Positions 47,081 to 54,486 of a DNA stretch of 64,000 nucleotides are shown here, piece by piece; within the stretch, counting starts at the first letter, position 1, and each line of letters opens with the position of its first letter. The stretch covers positions 186,001-250,000 of the forward strand of contig JBAMJR010000188.1 in the NCBI GenBank assembly GCA_038501785.1. The letters are read 5' to 3'. Source of the DNA: Myoxocephalus aenaeus. Its lineage: Eukaryota > Chordata > Actinopteri > Perciformes > Cottidae. Below the pieces are notes generated by a model that did no database searches, was not told the DNA's origin, and worked only from the letters and a program-made list of their open reading frames with translations. A program made the translations under genes and the position numbers.

Positions 47081-50000
47081 GACCAGCGACCTGGGCCATG
47101 GCAACCTCTAAACCAGACATCTTAATGGTTCTGCTCAGTAAACTGATCCAAGAGGGAGACCGACTGTACAAGGTAACACACACGAGCACAGGCAAACTCA
47201 CATTTAATCAGATACACACACACACACACACACGTCCATGTATCTGATGTTGTACGTATTCTGTGTGTGTATCTGTAGCAAGGTAAAGTGAGGGAAGCTG
47301 CTCACTCCTATCAGTCGGCTCTCCAGAAGTTTCCCGGTGACGGGCTGAAGACGTCCAGGCAGCTGCGGGTGTGCGTGCTGCTCAACCTGTCTCGCTGCCA
47401 CCGCAAGATGAACGTGAGTCTCTCTCTCTATCTCCCTCCATCACATGGAGGCACACACTGGAGATGCATCATCACAACATCATATGTAGTTCATGGTCTA
47501 AAAATGACCCGCCCTTCATTATCAGGAATTCTTTTCTATCTTCTTGCAGGATTTTGGCCTGGCGGAGGATTTTGCCACCAAGGCGCTCGAGCTGAAGGCT
47601 AAATCCTACGAAGCCTTTTACGCCCGAGCCCGCGCCAAACGAGGACGCAGGTAACCATAGCGACATAAGGACGAACCAACTTTGACCAAATTCATGAACT
47701 GCTCCCTTTAACTGAATTGCGGAAGTGTCTTACACTTGCATTCCTTCAAATAGCTTCAATGACCAAAACAAGTCTGATTGTATAGAATTCTATGAGAAAA
47801 TAAGTCTTCAATACAGCATGACCATGTCATAGATTAGGGTCCCATTGAGAGCAAAATAAACCTTTAGGTATGCTTCAGGGCGGGGCTACCTTGTGATTGA
47901 CAGGACGCTACCCCTGCCAGAGCGGTCTCTAGATAGTGTCTCTGGTCCAAATATGGTCACTTCCATTCACTGGTTGCAAAAAGTCAAGATGGTGATGACC
48001 GTAATCCACAATGGCGACTGCCGAACTCGGGGCTTCAAAGTAGCAGTCAAACAATGGGTGTCACGACAACTACGTCCACTTCATATATACAGTCTATGGT
48101 TATGGCCCAAAACATGTTTTGTGAGGTCACAGTGAACTCTGACCTCCAAATCAGTTAATCTTTGAGTACAATTGGAAGTTTGTGCCACGATTGAAGGAAT
48201 TCGCTCAAGGCGTTTCTGAGATATAGCGAGAATGGGACGGCCGTGAGGTCACTGTGACCTTTTACCTTTTGATATTTTTGAAAACCTGTTACCCGTGTAA
48301 AATAACAGACAGTAAATAAACACAAAGAAATGAAAGAAAACAGAGACAAATGGACCAACAGTGAAGTCCAGACGTTAACTCGTTCATGAGCGAACACCGT
48401 CTGAGCCAAAAAACGAGGGAGGGCAGCAGATGTTCTTACGGTCATGGAAAACCTGGAAAAGTCATGGCTTTTTAAAATGGTTATTTCCAGGCCTGGAAAA
48501 GTCCTTGAAAAAAAATGTAATCCCCAAAGGTTTTTGGAAAAGTCATGGAAATGTGTTATATTCATGTGTTCATGACGTTCATTTACGCTGAGTTTGAAAT
48601 AATTAATATGCTTTTAAAAGAAAGACGCTCAGAATATAAGCAGGCATACATACAGGCATCTATATAAATGTTTATTCTTTTAATCAAACTATTGTCTCAT
48701 TCATTTGTGTCATTTAAGGTTTACTGTATGCTTTGTATTCTCATAGTTAGTTTAAATACTACATTTACTCACTTTTTCATGTTTACACCCAGATTTCACT
48801 AAATGGAAATGTGGTTTAAAGTCATGGAAAAGTCATTGAAATCCATTGGTCAAAATGTGTATGAACCCTGTTCTATAAAACCTAAGAGAGCTTGTAGTCA
48901 ACGTAGCTTATTCGCCCATCTCCCAACTGGAGATGTGTGCGAGTGGCGCCGGCTGGCTTACGTCACTTTAGTATTCCTATTGGTGGGGTGAGCAGAAAAG
49001 GGTATGTAGTTCTCAGGGGATCTTCCCAGTTGGCAGTGCCTCTCAGGAAGTCCCCAGAACTGTTTGGTCATCTTCTGAAATCTTATTTCTCTCTATGCTT
49101 GTCCTCTCTCTCACCATTCAGACAGTTCCATGCCGCCCTAGAGGACCTGATTGAGGCCAGCCGCCTGTGCCCATCCAACCGGGAGATCCAGCGCCTGCTG
49201 ACCCGGGTCAAGGAAGAGTGTCGGCAGGTCGCACAACAACAGGACTCTCCCCCTCCTTCGTCACATCCTGTTTATCAACAGACTGCGGCCCTGTCCATCA
49301 ACGAGGCCAGGTGCAGGGACTCGGGTTGTCTGCAGGTGCAGGACAGGGAGGGGCTTACTGAGGAAGAGGAGGAAGAAGAAGAGGAGAGTCAAAGGGAAGG
49401 AGACGCTCATCCCCACCCCTCCTCCTTCCAGCCTCCACCTGTGGTTCAAAGTCTCGACCCCCACTGCCGCCCTGGGGTGCCATCCCCCTCCTCACTCTCC
49501 CCCACCCACCTGTATCGTCGCCTCCCGAGCCCCGTGCACTCCCCCTCCTCCTCCTGTCACCCCGTGCCTCCTCCTCAGTCCACCTCCTACCACCATTTCA
49601 TCCCGCCACAGCGACTCAGCCAAATGTCAGAAAGTATGCCTGCGTTGTCAGGAAATGTGGGCCTGCACTACCACCCGCAGTCCGTCTCAGCCCACCACCA
49701 CTCGGACCAGATCCAGGGGCTGCAGCAGCACCACCTGTCCAATCAGAGATCCTTCCAAAAGCAGAACCCCGTTCAAGGCCAGTGGCTCCAAGCAGCCAAA
49801 GTCCAGGTTGTCCGAACCAGTCAGCCCAGTTCCTCTTCCCATTCCAGCATGATTTTGGGAAGTTCTGCTTACTCCCAGTTTGGCCAACTGCCACAAGAAC
49901 TGGCGGAGCTTGGGGAAGGCATTTGCCCGAGTCCCTTGGATATCAGGCCTAGCCTGCAGGTCCAGGCCGGTCTGAGCTCTGGATCGTACCCTCTGGATGA

Positions 50001-50961
50001 CGAAGACGTTGACTTTGTTTGCCAGGCAAGACTTGCATCTGCCTATGGGAGAGAAGGAGGAGGGGAGCGGGCGGGGATGAATCGGTTTGGCCAGGCGCGT
50101 CACTTCAGTCGCAACCAATCCAAAGCAGCTTACTACCCAATGGAAGTTACCGAGGCGACAATGAAGCCTCCTGATAGCCTTCCACCATCCCACGATTACC
50201 AATACCACCATCAGGGGGGACTACAACGCCCGCTCAACGCCCACCCAACCTCCTCCCCCGTTCTTCCCCCGAGGCCTCTCGTCCACTCCCAGAGTATCAA
50301 CGTCCGTTTCTCCACCAGCAGCGGCAGCCTTGCTGGCGGGCAGCCCGCCAATCACGGCCCCAGCTTCAGGACGTCAGCCTCAGCCCAGCACATGGAAGCG
50401 CCTTCAGATCTGGCCTTCGCGGGAGGCGTCACTGGCTACCACGACGACCTCTTTCTGATCTCCTCTCCCCAGTCAGAAACATACATGGCCGGAGGCGGGA
50501 CTTATCCCGGGGAGGCAGGCCGGTCATCAAGGAACACTCCATTTATGGGCGTCAGCGACAGGACCGCCAGGGCCCACCAGCAGTACCAACAACAAGCTCC
50601 CTCCAGCTCTGCGTCCTGCCTCAGCCCTTCTCGCTCCTGGGCCGTGTCTTCAGTCGACACCGTTGTCACCTCGCCCAGCAAAACCCCCGCCAATCAAGGA
50701 GGCTTCGGTCCACCCCAGCCATCCTCCATCGCCTACCACAACCGCAGCAACAACAACGCCCACAACGACAACCAGCCGGACTACTATCCTCAGGGTGAAG
50801 GTTCGGTGAAAGTTGCCAGTCAGAATCCCTCCTACCTGGATGTGAAGCTGGCCAGAACGCTGCCGGTAATCCACAGCTGCTCTGACAGACCAAGTGACAG
50901 AAAGACAGGACCAACCTCTCCTGTCAAACCAAAAAGACCCTTCGTAGAGTCCAATGTATAG
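21410..50961 (+). CDS. tanc2: Tanc2: TPR-, ankyrin- and P-loop NTPase-containing postsynaptic scaffold (27 coding exons)
   Basis: The joined exons give 5874 nt (1957 residues plus stop), with all splice phases matching and GT-AG borders. Layout: N-terminus MFRNSLKMLLGGK with the SRSLPSSPLL motif; Ser-rich region (100-280); P-loop STAND-type NTPase with Walker A GNMGFGKT (376-383) and Walker B LIVLIDGLNE (about 543-552); helical region to about 870; ankyrin repeats about 873-1235; TPRs about 1250-1385; disordered Pro/Ser/Gln-rich tail; C-terminal ESNV, a class I PDZ ligand. TANC proteins scaffold the postsynaptic density and bind PSD-95-type PDZ proteins. Length is close to human TANC2 (about 1990). 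The N-terminus and the neighbour cyb561 favour tanc2 over tanc1. Which teleost paralogue (a or b) is undecided. Exon coordinates are given in separate entries. Confidence 0.93.
21576..21680 (+). CDS. tanc2: tanc2 coding exon 2
   Basis: Residues 19-54. Contains MEGFSRSLPSSPLL, the conserved N-terminal TANC motif. Acceptor tttcaacag, donor gtagga, phase 1 in and out. Confidence 0.88.
22261..22275. other. tanc2 intron 2, proximal part (21681-23442)
   Basis: No exon is supported between 21681 and 23442 apart from CA runs near 22836-22857 and 23152-23183. Confidence 0.5.
23443..24190 (+). repeat. Dispersed repeat family A, copy 2, with internal minisatellite
   Basis: Same order of motifs as copy 1, but its 3' half (aagatggcgac... 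in other copies) has expanded into a tandem array at 23926-24105. Confidence 0.85.
23926..24105 (+). repeat. Minisatellite, 15- and 21-bp units
   Basis: Units of aagatggcgaagtcc (15 bp) and aaaaaccaggatggcgaagacc-like (21 bp) alternate about ten times. All six frames stay open, which creates spurious ORFs on both strands. Confidence 0.9.
24761..24805 (+). repeat. GT microsatellite
   Basis: Uninterrupted GT run of about 22 units following a TC-rich tract. Confidence 0.95.
24846..25466 (+). promoter_or_regulatory. Possible 5'UTR / internal promoter region for the alternative exon
   Basis: Repeat-poor, moderately GC-rich sequence between a GT microsatellite (24761-24805) and the CpG-dense ORF at 25467. 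No clear TATA box is visible. Assignment is by position only. Confidence 0.25.
25467..25749 (+). CDS. Candidate alternative first coding exon of tanc2
   Basis: A CpG-dense block in intron 2. The ATG at 25467 has G at -3 and +4, and 94 codons stay open to a gtgaga donor at 25750, leaving phase 1. Exon 3 (29428) needs exactly phase 1, so splicing would give ...RGRGSEE joined to GEEQELGPPPSV. The peptide begins MDCTAAILKACARSRTKWCR and includes LLFYACCCLFHED, a Cys cluster of the kind that is often palmitoylated. The preceding 24850-25466 looks like a long 5'UTR. I do not recognise the peptide, and it could belong to another transcript or be a chance ORF in a CpG island. Confidence 0.4.
28029..28110. 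repeat. Two adjacent perfect hairpins
   Basis: Hairpin 1: 19-bp arms 28029-28047 and 28055-28073 (core gctttgtcacttttt), 7-nt loop. Hairpin 2: 14-bp arms 28077-28090 and 28097-28110 (ctggctgctgaaag), loop cgttat. Only three bases separate them. Confidence 0.9.
28860..28921 (+). repeat. GT microsatellite
   Basis: Uninterrupted GT run of about 31 units in tanc2 intron 2. Confidence 0.95.
29428..29567 (+). CDS. tanc2: tanc2 coding exon 3
   Basis: Residues 54-100: GEEQELGPPPSVDEAADALM then TRLGFLLGEK, the conserved TANC segment before the Ser-rich region. Acceptor gctctccag, donor gtaatc, phase 1 in, phase 0 out. Confidence 0.92.
29793..29850. mobile_element. MITE partial copy (same family as 12902 and 52382)
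   Basis: TAccgtaaaatgtggg is followed by cttcggtggttgtcggggag, matching the end and an internal block of the MITE with most of the interior deleted. Confidence 0.55.
29896..30060 (+). mobile_element. Single end of the GTGTTCACACC element family
   Basis: The sequence taatgccgtgttcacaccaa and the following gcgaatattcgcg-like stretches resemble the termini at 2849 and 3675. No partner end was seen. Confidence 0.4.
31160..31388 (+). CDS. tanc2: tanc2 coding exon 4 (with coding minisatellite)
   Basis: Residues 101-177: RISPSSSLASSSTSPCSTL, then five HASSN repeats, then SPTSTLESRDSGIIA, a conserved TANC phrase. Acceptor cccccacag, donor gtgaca, phase 0 in, phase 1 out. Confidence 0.92.
31256..31339 (+). 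repeat. tanc2: Coding 15-bp tandem repeat (HASSN x5)
   Basis: Five units of cacgcctcc(t/c)(c)taac/aac type (two tct-bearing, three tcc-bearing), then a partial cacgcctcc. It lies inside exon 4 and encodes residues 133-160. The unit is a multiple of three, so copy-number change keeps the frame. Confidence 0.95.
31481..31792 (+). CDS. tanc2: tanc2 coding exon 5
   Basis: Residues 177-281. Ends with the strongly conserved FLYRVEDIMAASTYSLNKLH and SGSTHSIPLYLMPRPNSVA segments. Acceptor ctctttcag, donor gtaaga. Confidence 0.93.
31793..35348. other. tanc2 intron 5
   Basis: No exon is supported. Contains a GA run near 32462-32503, a CA run 33581-33604, TA-rich sequence near 34350-34395 and ordinary unique sequence. 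Confidence 0.6.
35349..35474 (+). CDS. tanc2: tanc2 coding exon 6
   Basis: Residues 281-323: SSAHLEDLSYLDEQQRHAPS and RTSLRMPRQNSG, matching the linker just before the NTPase. Acceptor ccctccag, donor gtaaac. Confidence 0.92.
35566..35832 (+). CDS. tanc2: tanc2 coding exon 7 (Walker A)
   Basis: Residues 323-412. Start of the P-loop NTPase: LKPLHFEVPGLSSDWLFTGR and GVVIVGNMGFGKTAIVARLV. The GxxxxGKT motif is intact, with K382 and T383. Acceptor ctctgcag, donor gtacgc. Confidence 0.95.
36763..36893 (+). CDS. tanc2: tanc2 coding exon 8
   Basis: Residues 412-455. A Gly-rich variable loop followed by RRRQEEALRRLAAQ, the helix before VVAYHFCQADN. This loop is the least conserved part of the NTPase, so the acceptor (cactccag at 36762) is chosen by phase. 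Donor gtaaca. Confidence 0.82.
37560..37791 (+). CDS. tanc2: tanc2 coding exon 9
   Basis: Residues 456-533: VVAYHFCQADN, then CLVPEFVHNMAAML and LQSTLSLRSCIQDP. High similarity to the TANC NTPase core. Acceptor ccttgcag, donor gtacac. Confidence 0.95.
37889..38061 (+). CDS. tanc2: tanc2 coding exon 10 (Walker B)
   Basis: Residues 533-590: LIVLIDGLNEAEFHRPDYGD, with the Walker B aspartate at 548, then FPSWLKVITTVRT. Acceptor gttttccag, donor gtatac. Intron 9 is only 97 nt. Confidence 0.95.
38433..39323 (+). repeat. Intronic minisatellite, 28-39 bp units
   Basis: More than 20 units of aactagtttacagtagtaaa plus gttaagcgaaggttagcat. Near-identical 39-bp units fill the first half. Shorter (28 bp) and acactgaaattatt-bearing variants fill the second half. 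It lies in tanc2 intron 10. Confidence 0.95.
39743..39823 (+). CDS. tanc2: tanc2 coding exon 11
   Basis: Residues 591-617: DIARSLPFHCISLDRMEENN. Acceptor tcaatcag, donor gtaaca, both phase 0. Confidence 0.92.
39904..40104 (+). CDS. tanc2: tanc2 coding exon 12
   Basis: Residues 618-684: GSYLYLKLTLDLIEGGYLVL is the conserved block. Acceptor tttctcag, donor gtgggg. Phase 0 at both ends. Confidence 0.94.
40201..40335 (+). CDS. tanc2: tanc2 coding exon 13
   Basis: Residues 685-729: VVPVSLAEVYLLQLNMRF and VLPLLNVTVASLHPLTDQQ. The acceptor tttttgtgtag directly follows a GT run. Donor gtgtgt itself starts a GT run. Confidence 0.94.
41043..41239 (+). CDS. tanc2: tanc2 coding exon 14
   Basis: Residues 730-795: FAHRLEQLSSLLLRR and MLSHASFREWLMWREEG, part of the helical region after the NTPase. 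Acceptor cctcctccag, donor gtacgc. Confidence 0.94.
41341..41449 (+). CDS. tanc2: tanc2 coding exon 15
   Basis: Residues 795-831: SGHTLLAFWLCRQEGKLNRQ and ELGHHILKAHIYK. Acceptor tctctccag, donor gtgcac running into a CA repeat. Confidence 0.95.
41493..41621 (+). repeat. Dispersed repeat family A, copy 3 (truncated)
   Basis: From cttgcattctctctactgac to aacattgtaaacatgagttt, then truncated. It starts 43 nt after the exon 15 donor. Confidence 0.85.
41916..42038 (+). CDS. tanc2: tanc2 coding exon 16
   Basis: Residues 832-872: GLSRKLGVSSSVLQGLWLSY and LRNLYTPNIK. Acceptor ctcctcag, donor gtaaca. Confidence 0.95.
42061..42124 (+). repeat. CA microsatellite filling intron 16
   Basis: The 130-nt intron 16 is about half CA repeat, starting 22 nt after the donor and ending 44 nt before the acceptor. 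Confidence 0.95.
42169..42306 (+). CDS. tanc2: tanc2 coding exon 17 (ankyrin repeats begin)
   Basis: Residues 873-918: VSRLLIMGGADVDVRSDVLN then AHLGHSDAVALLLDLGAQ. First ankyrin helix-turn-helix units. Acceptor tcgtccag, donor gtacaa. Confidence 0.95.
42431..42529 (+). CDS. tanc2: tanc2 coding exon 18 (ankyrin)
   Basis: Residues 919-951. A canonical 33-residue ankyrin unit: DGLTALGFAAAAGHLDIVTM. One exon corresponds to one repeat. Acceptor gttccag, donor gtgccc. Confidence 0.95.
42530..43534. other. tanc2 intron 18
   Basis: About 1 kb of AT-rich sequence. No exon or defined repeat is recognised. Confidence 0.6.
43535..43820 (+). CDS. tanc2: tanc2 coding exon 19 (ankyrin)
   Basis: Residues 952-1047. 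Two ankyrin-like units (RCVLVHAAQRGRLEVLRFLL and QALIAGASAGHAEVVSYLL) joined by a Cys-containing loop, then an acidic stretch (EEDEDEEE) and NTADSLWGET. Markedly GC-rich compared with its introns. Acceptor cctgtag, donor gtacag. Confidence 0.93.
43852..43946. repeat. TA microsatellite close to exon 19
   Basis: A pure TA run of about 47 units starting 31 nt downstream of the exon 19 donor. Confidence 0.95.
44362..44585 (+). repeat. Dispersed repeat family A, copy 4
   Basis: From ccttaaacttgaactatctc to cagaccataaagcag. The 3' third is missing. Confidence 0.85.
45116..45249 (+). CDS. tanc2: tanc2 coding exon 20 (ankyrin)
   Basis: Residues 1047-1091: LTAAAGSGRLSVCRLLLDQG then NRRGMAPLFSAVRRGHLQ. 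Acceptor tctctgcag, donor gtacag. Confidence 0.95.
45342..45465 (+). CDS. tanc2: tanc2 coding exon 21 (ankyrin)
   Basis: Residues 1092-1133: VVELLSHG-type unit, then DQQGRTSLMTAASEGQITTA. Acceptor gtcgatcag, donor gtgaat. Intron 20 is 92 nt with a CA run. Confidence 0.95.
45500..45925 (+). repeat. Degenerate ~20-bp repeat interrupted by a LINE tail
   Basis: Phrases of the type ggggccccatccatccatag occur at 45502-45542 and again at 45790-45925, on both sides of the LINE tail at 45538-45792. Confidence 0.7.
45538..45792 (+). mobile_element. L2/Maui-type LINE 3' tail
   Basis: Better preserved than the copy at 20594: acatgacatctattgctact, tcctcctctgttgctctctg, ggggagtttttcctgatccg, gagaggtcccgggacaggga, gtgtacagattgtaaagccc, gattctgggctatacaaaat, then an AT/GAATT-type end (ttttgaattgaa). 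Confidence 0.8.
45963..46138 (+). CDS. tanc2: tanc2 coding exon 22 (ankyrin)
   Basis: Residues 1133-1191: DKEGLTPLSWACLKGQLPVV and DRSGRTPLDLAAFRGDPEV. Acceptor gtctccag. The donor is placed at gtgtgt (46139) by phase and family alignment. Confidence 0.92.
46371..46503 (+). CDS. tanc2: tanc2 coding exon 23 (last ankyrin units)
   Basis: Residues 1192-1236: VQHLVDHGASVEHVDCSGMR and PLDRAVGCRNTSAVIALLKK. Acceptor ctgcatcag, donor gtagga. Confidence 0.95.
47036..47079 (+). repeat. tanc2: GT microsatellite abutting a splice acceptor
   Basis: The GT run continues to the ag of the exon 24 acceptor (gtgtgtgtag, exon from 47081). No conventional polypyrimidine tract lies between them. Confidence 0.95.
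47081..47172 (+). CDS. tanc2: tanc2 coding exon 24
   Basis: Residues 1236-1266: ATWAMATSKPDILMVLLSKL and IQEGDRLYK, the linker into the TPRs. Donor gtaaca. Confidence 0.93.
47279..47413 (+). CDS. tanc2: tanc2 coding exon 25 (TPR)
   Basis: Residues 1267-1311: GKVREAAHSYQSALQKFPGD, then LRVCVLLNLSRCHRKMN. First TPR hairpins. Acceptor atctgtag, donor gtgagt. Intron 24 (106 nt) carries CA and GT runs. Confidence 0.94.
47550..47650 (+). CDS. tanc2: tanc2 coding exon 26 (TPR)
   Basis: Residues 1312-1345: FGLAEDFATKALELKAKSYE and AFYARARAKRG, the most conserved TPR. Acceptor ttcttgcag, donor gtaacc. Confidence 0.95.
47712..48106 (+). repeat. Dispersed repeat family A, copy 5
   Basis: Diverged and internally shortened, but keeps ggggctaccttgtgattgac, ttcactggttgcaaaa, and the terminal tatatacagtctatgg. 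Confidence 0.8.
48118..48275 (+). repeat. Dispersed fish repeat (gaggtcacagtgac type)
   Basis: Contains gtgaggtcacagtgaactct, aaggaattcgctcaaggcgt, and agcgagaatgggacggccgt, phrases of a very common teleost interspersed repeat. Boundaries are approximate. Confidence 0.6.
48420..48870 (-). mobile_element. hAT-like element, one terminus visible
   Basis: Repeated phrases aaaagtcatggaa and cctggaaaagtc lead to an end at 48870 that reads CAGGGTTCATACACATTTTG on the minus strand, a CAGGGTTC-type hAT terminus. The opposite end was not found. Confidence 0.45.
49122..50961 (+). CDS. tanc2: tanc2 last coding exon (TPR end, disordered tail, PDZ ligand)
   Basis: Residues 1345-1957. Opens with QFHAALEDLIEASRLCPSNR, completing the TPR array, then an acidic run of Glu, then about 500 residues rich in Ser, Pro, Gln and His. 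Conserved tail blocks include SINVRFSTSSGSLAGG, SPQSETYMAGGGTYPGE and SWAVSSVDTVVTSPSK. It ends RPFVESNV-stop; S at -2 and V at 0 make a class I PDZ-binding motif. Acceptor accattcag; stop TAG 50959-50961. The open frame extends upstream of the acceptor to 48937, but that part is not exon. Confidence 0.95.
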
Positions 50962-51955
50962 AGAAAGGTTTAAATGTTCAGTAAAGACAAGGGAGCAGGG
51001 TTAATAAAGAGTGATTCAAAAGAAATGAGTGCACTCATATATTTCAGTAGTCATCGGGGCTTTGGAATTTTTAAGATTGAGCTATGCTTGAAATGAACCA
51101 GTTTGTACGCCATGCGGTTTATATGAAGTTCAGGAGGAAACTTGCAGTAAACAGCACACACTCCTTGAAGGTAGTATTGGTTGCACTTGGTTGCTTGAGG
51201 GTAGAATTTAAAATCCTACGTACGCTTTTACTTCCGCAGACCTGGCCAATGTCGGAACTTTGCCGGATTGTAGCCAGACGTACGGACTCCTTTATTGTTC
51301 AGAAGAGTTGAGGGAAAGCAGAAGTTAAACATACACGTTTGATAAGGAACATATCGCTTGTTACAGGTCAGGTCAATTAACGAGCCAGAGAAGAAGGAAA
51401 GAAGCAAGGGAGTAAGGGAAGGATGAGAGTGCTCTTCAAATGTACAAAGCACAATGAGGAAACAGGAAGATTTGGGATCAGTAAGACAAGAAAGACACAA
51501 ATCCACCACTATCACCTTTGTCTGCTGCGTACGCCTTAAATGAAGGTTTTTATTTTAAGTTTAAAGCGCTGATCACCTGGACAAGGTCACCGCAGGGTCC
51601 AGGCTTTAAAACTTGTGCCACTAAGGTTCTGGTCAGTGACCCGGTCCCAAGCCATAGTTTGAGAAACTAAAATGATGCTGTCATTGAATAAGCACTGGCT
51701 TGCTGTATATAACACAAAAACTAAGTGATATTTATCTTTTTTAAGTTATATATCTGTATTAAGCTGTACAAATATTGTTTCTCTAACTGTATATTCCTTT
51801 TGGATTTTATATGTTTATTTTGAGGGTCTTTTACATAGAACATAGAAATGGAAACCTTCTTTACAAAGAGAAAAAAAAAAAGCAAAGTCAGTTAAGCTTT
51901 GCTCAGTTTTGGGTCTACTTTTTTTTCCAATAAACATCCTGGAAAAAAATCACTT
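50962..51955 (+). promoter_or_regulatory. tanc2: tanc2 3'UTR with two polyadenylation signals
   Basis: AATAAA at 51003-51008 lies only 42 nt after the stop, and a second AATAAA at 51929-51934 follows T-rich sequence. The distal site would give a 3'UTR of about 1 kb. No repeats are recognised within it, in contrast to the surroundings. Confidence 0.6.
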
Positions 51956-52381
51956 TTTATTGTTTTTGAATTTCTTTTGCACCAGGTTGAGTTATTTTAG
52001 TTTTTTCTATGAAGGCTTTTTGCATTATGTAGTCATAAAGGGTTAGGGTTTATGCAAACCACAAGGATCCCAACTGATACAACACTCGTTGGCGTGGCAA
52101 TTGGCCCCTTCTACTGTCTGTAACTCAATAAAAACTCACCTTCGGTTAAACCCCTCCCAAAAAACAGTGATTGTCCAATCAGAGTTTAGCACAGCAAAGC
52201 CTGGCAGCTCTGTATTTTTCCGTGATGTTGAAGTGGTGTTGGAGCTGAAGTAAAATCGATACTTGACATTTAAAGAGATTGCAGGATGGTGTCTTTTTTT
52301 TCACTAACATATCTATTAGTTCTAACATCATGACTGGCTAACAAGCGTTATGTCCTAGTCCAAGGAGCATTTTATGAACTA
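51956..52381. other. Intergenic, no gene recognised
   Basis: Unique AT-rich sequence between the tanc2 3' end and the MITE. Confidence 0.5.
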
Positions 52382-52657
52382 CCGTAAAAGTCGGTCAGTG
52401 TCCCCGCTGTAGCAAGCTAGGAGCAGCACTAGCTAGCGCTGCTGCTGCTACCGGCCGCTGCTGCTGCTACTGCCCGCATCCCCCCTGCCCAAGTCGGGTG
52501 TCGAGCCTGGTCCCGCTACCGTCGGTGGTTTTCGGGGAGCTAGCGGGAGTTAGCGGGGAAGTAACGGAGCGCTAGCAGGAGCCCCAGCTGGCTACAGCGG
52601 GGAGCTAACAGGGACACTGAATGACGGTAGTAGCGGCTTGTAATACGACTTTTACGG
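52382..52657. mobile_element. MITE copy 2 (TA-flanked, mariner-like)
   Basis: TA on both sides (52380-52381, 52658-52659). Inverted ends CCGTAAAAGTCG and cgacttttacgg are perfect over 12 bases. The interior matches 12902-13197 nearly base for base over long blocks, for example gtcgggtgtcgagcctggtc. Confidence 0.8.
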
Positions 52658-52659
52658 TA

Positions 52660-54486
52660 ACTACATTAGTTTGTAGTGCGTATTTACAGTCGCTTTTACA
52701 AGAGTCTCGTTTCAAAACGATTTTGCTGGGGAAAAGTCAGATGGAGTTTGCGTCATGGAGCTAACGTTAGCTTGATTGCGACCCTTTCAGACACAATGTC
52801 ACAACGGCCCCACTGCGCTCTGTATCACGTTATTTCCAATGGCACAACGTATTTTTGCTGCATTGAGCAATATAAGGGTTTTTACTTTGAACTATGACGA
52901 ATACTTGCGTTGCCAAAGGAAACGAGAGAGCCACCCAGGCACTTGTATGGGTCTGAATTCCCTGAACTGTACAACACACGTTTGAGATTGTATCGAAACC
53001 TCTGGATGTAAAGCCCTGTCTTGGAAACCTATTTCCAACTAAGTAGGCATATCAGGTGTGCTAGCAGGGCTAGCGCGAGCACATGCTTCTTAGCGTTGCT
53101 GGCGATAACACAATAAGACTAATTTTAAATGTGTAATGCTGCGTCCTTTGCGACTTCCCCAAACATGTAGTCAGATAAGACTTGATCGCCAGTGGCGAAC
53201 GCAGCCCAAATCCTGCTGTGTCTTAAAGGACCTTTAGCTAGCTGCAGCTAACGAAGGTTCTCATTTCAGATGGCAAAAGCAACGGTTGTCGGATAGAAAA
53301 AAGAAAATTTTATTTATCTACCTCTGTCTGCAATCAAGGACCCATCCTTTTAAAAAAATTGCAAAACATATTCAAGTGGTTATTAGCTTTGAGAATGGAA
53401 AGATGCGACAGTCCGTAAAAAGGGGAGGGGTTTAGCTAACAAGGGGTTTAGCTAACGATTTACAGGAGCCAGTTAGAGGGGGTTTGATAAAGAAGGAAAT
53501 TCAGAAAGTGGGACTAAGCTTTCATTTTTTCAATGTATTTTATGCACACGAATGCCTGTTTTATTTTTTTTTACATTTTATTTTTATGTTTCTAATGAAT
53601 CGGCGGCTTGGTTTAAGAGTTGCTGATGAAGACCGTGACCTCTGGCAGTCTCTGTGACCGCTGCCTTTATTTCTCACTGCTCAGGGGTTTCCAGCTGGGA
53701 GAAGATTTGGAAACTGCTGATTGTGGCATTTAGTTCTGGCCAGTTAGAGAGATTAAATTGAATGTTATAAAAAAAGTAATAGTTTAAAATCTTATAAGTG
53801 ATAAAGCGTGGAAACGGCTCGTCATGGTGCATCAGTGTGGCTTTAAACCCTTGATTTGCCCAATGGCAGCTGTGTTGTCTCACAATAAAACAATGTGTTG
53901 TACTGTACGTGTAGAATGTAACCCTCAACCTGCCTATGGGACCCGAGCCCCGGGTTTTTAAACGCCACAGGTGATCGAGCAGTAATCGAGCTTTACACTG
54001 AGAAGTGTGTTCCCTTGTAAGTTGGTTTACTGGGGGCTTTTTTTTCACTGTGTATAAAATAAGTTAATATTCAAAACCCAGGACGGTTACAACAAGAACA
54101 TAATTTTTAAACATTTAAAACAACAGGAATGTGTCAGCTCATGTGAACATTGCAAAGAGGAATAAAACTGAATGAAAGACAGATGTGTAAGTCTCTATCT
54201 CTTTCTCTCTCTGGGGACTTCTACCAAGGATACATCATCTTCATGCACTAATTGGAAATGCAGCTTATTTATTCATCTGCCATTTGGGGACTGTGAAATA
54301 AGCTGTTAAAATGTTTGTGTCACTGTCACGTAAAATGACGGTGCTGGATGCTGCAAGAACAGATTTGCTGTTGCAAACTTCGCTTTCTGGGTGAATATAT
54401 CACGCACTGGGGATTTCAAGATTTAAATAGATTACCAGCAACACTTATTGGACATCCACATAAGAGGCGCCAAATTTACGTGGGTT
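52660..54486. other. Intergenic, no gene recognised
   Basis: No coding block is supported. It contains short tagctaacg-type repeats and unique sequence. Confidence 0.5.

Noticed and set aside
48937..49121. Extension of the last tanc2 open frame upstream of 49122
   Set aside because: The acceptor at 49122 restores the phase from exon 26 and the TPR sequence, so the upstream part is intron that happens to be open.
49167..50914. Several ORFs of 60-170 residues on both strands over the last tanc2 exon
   Set aside because: Shadows of the GC-rich coding frame. The plus-strand frame matches the TANC tail.
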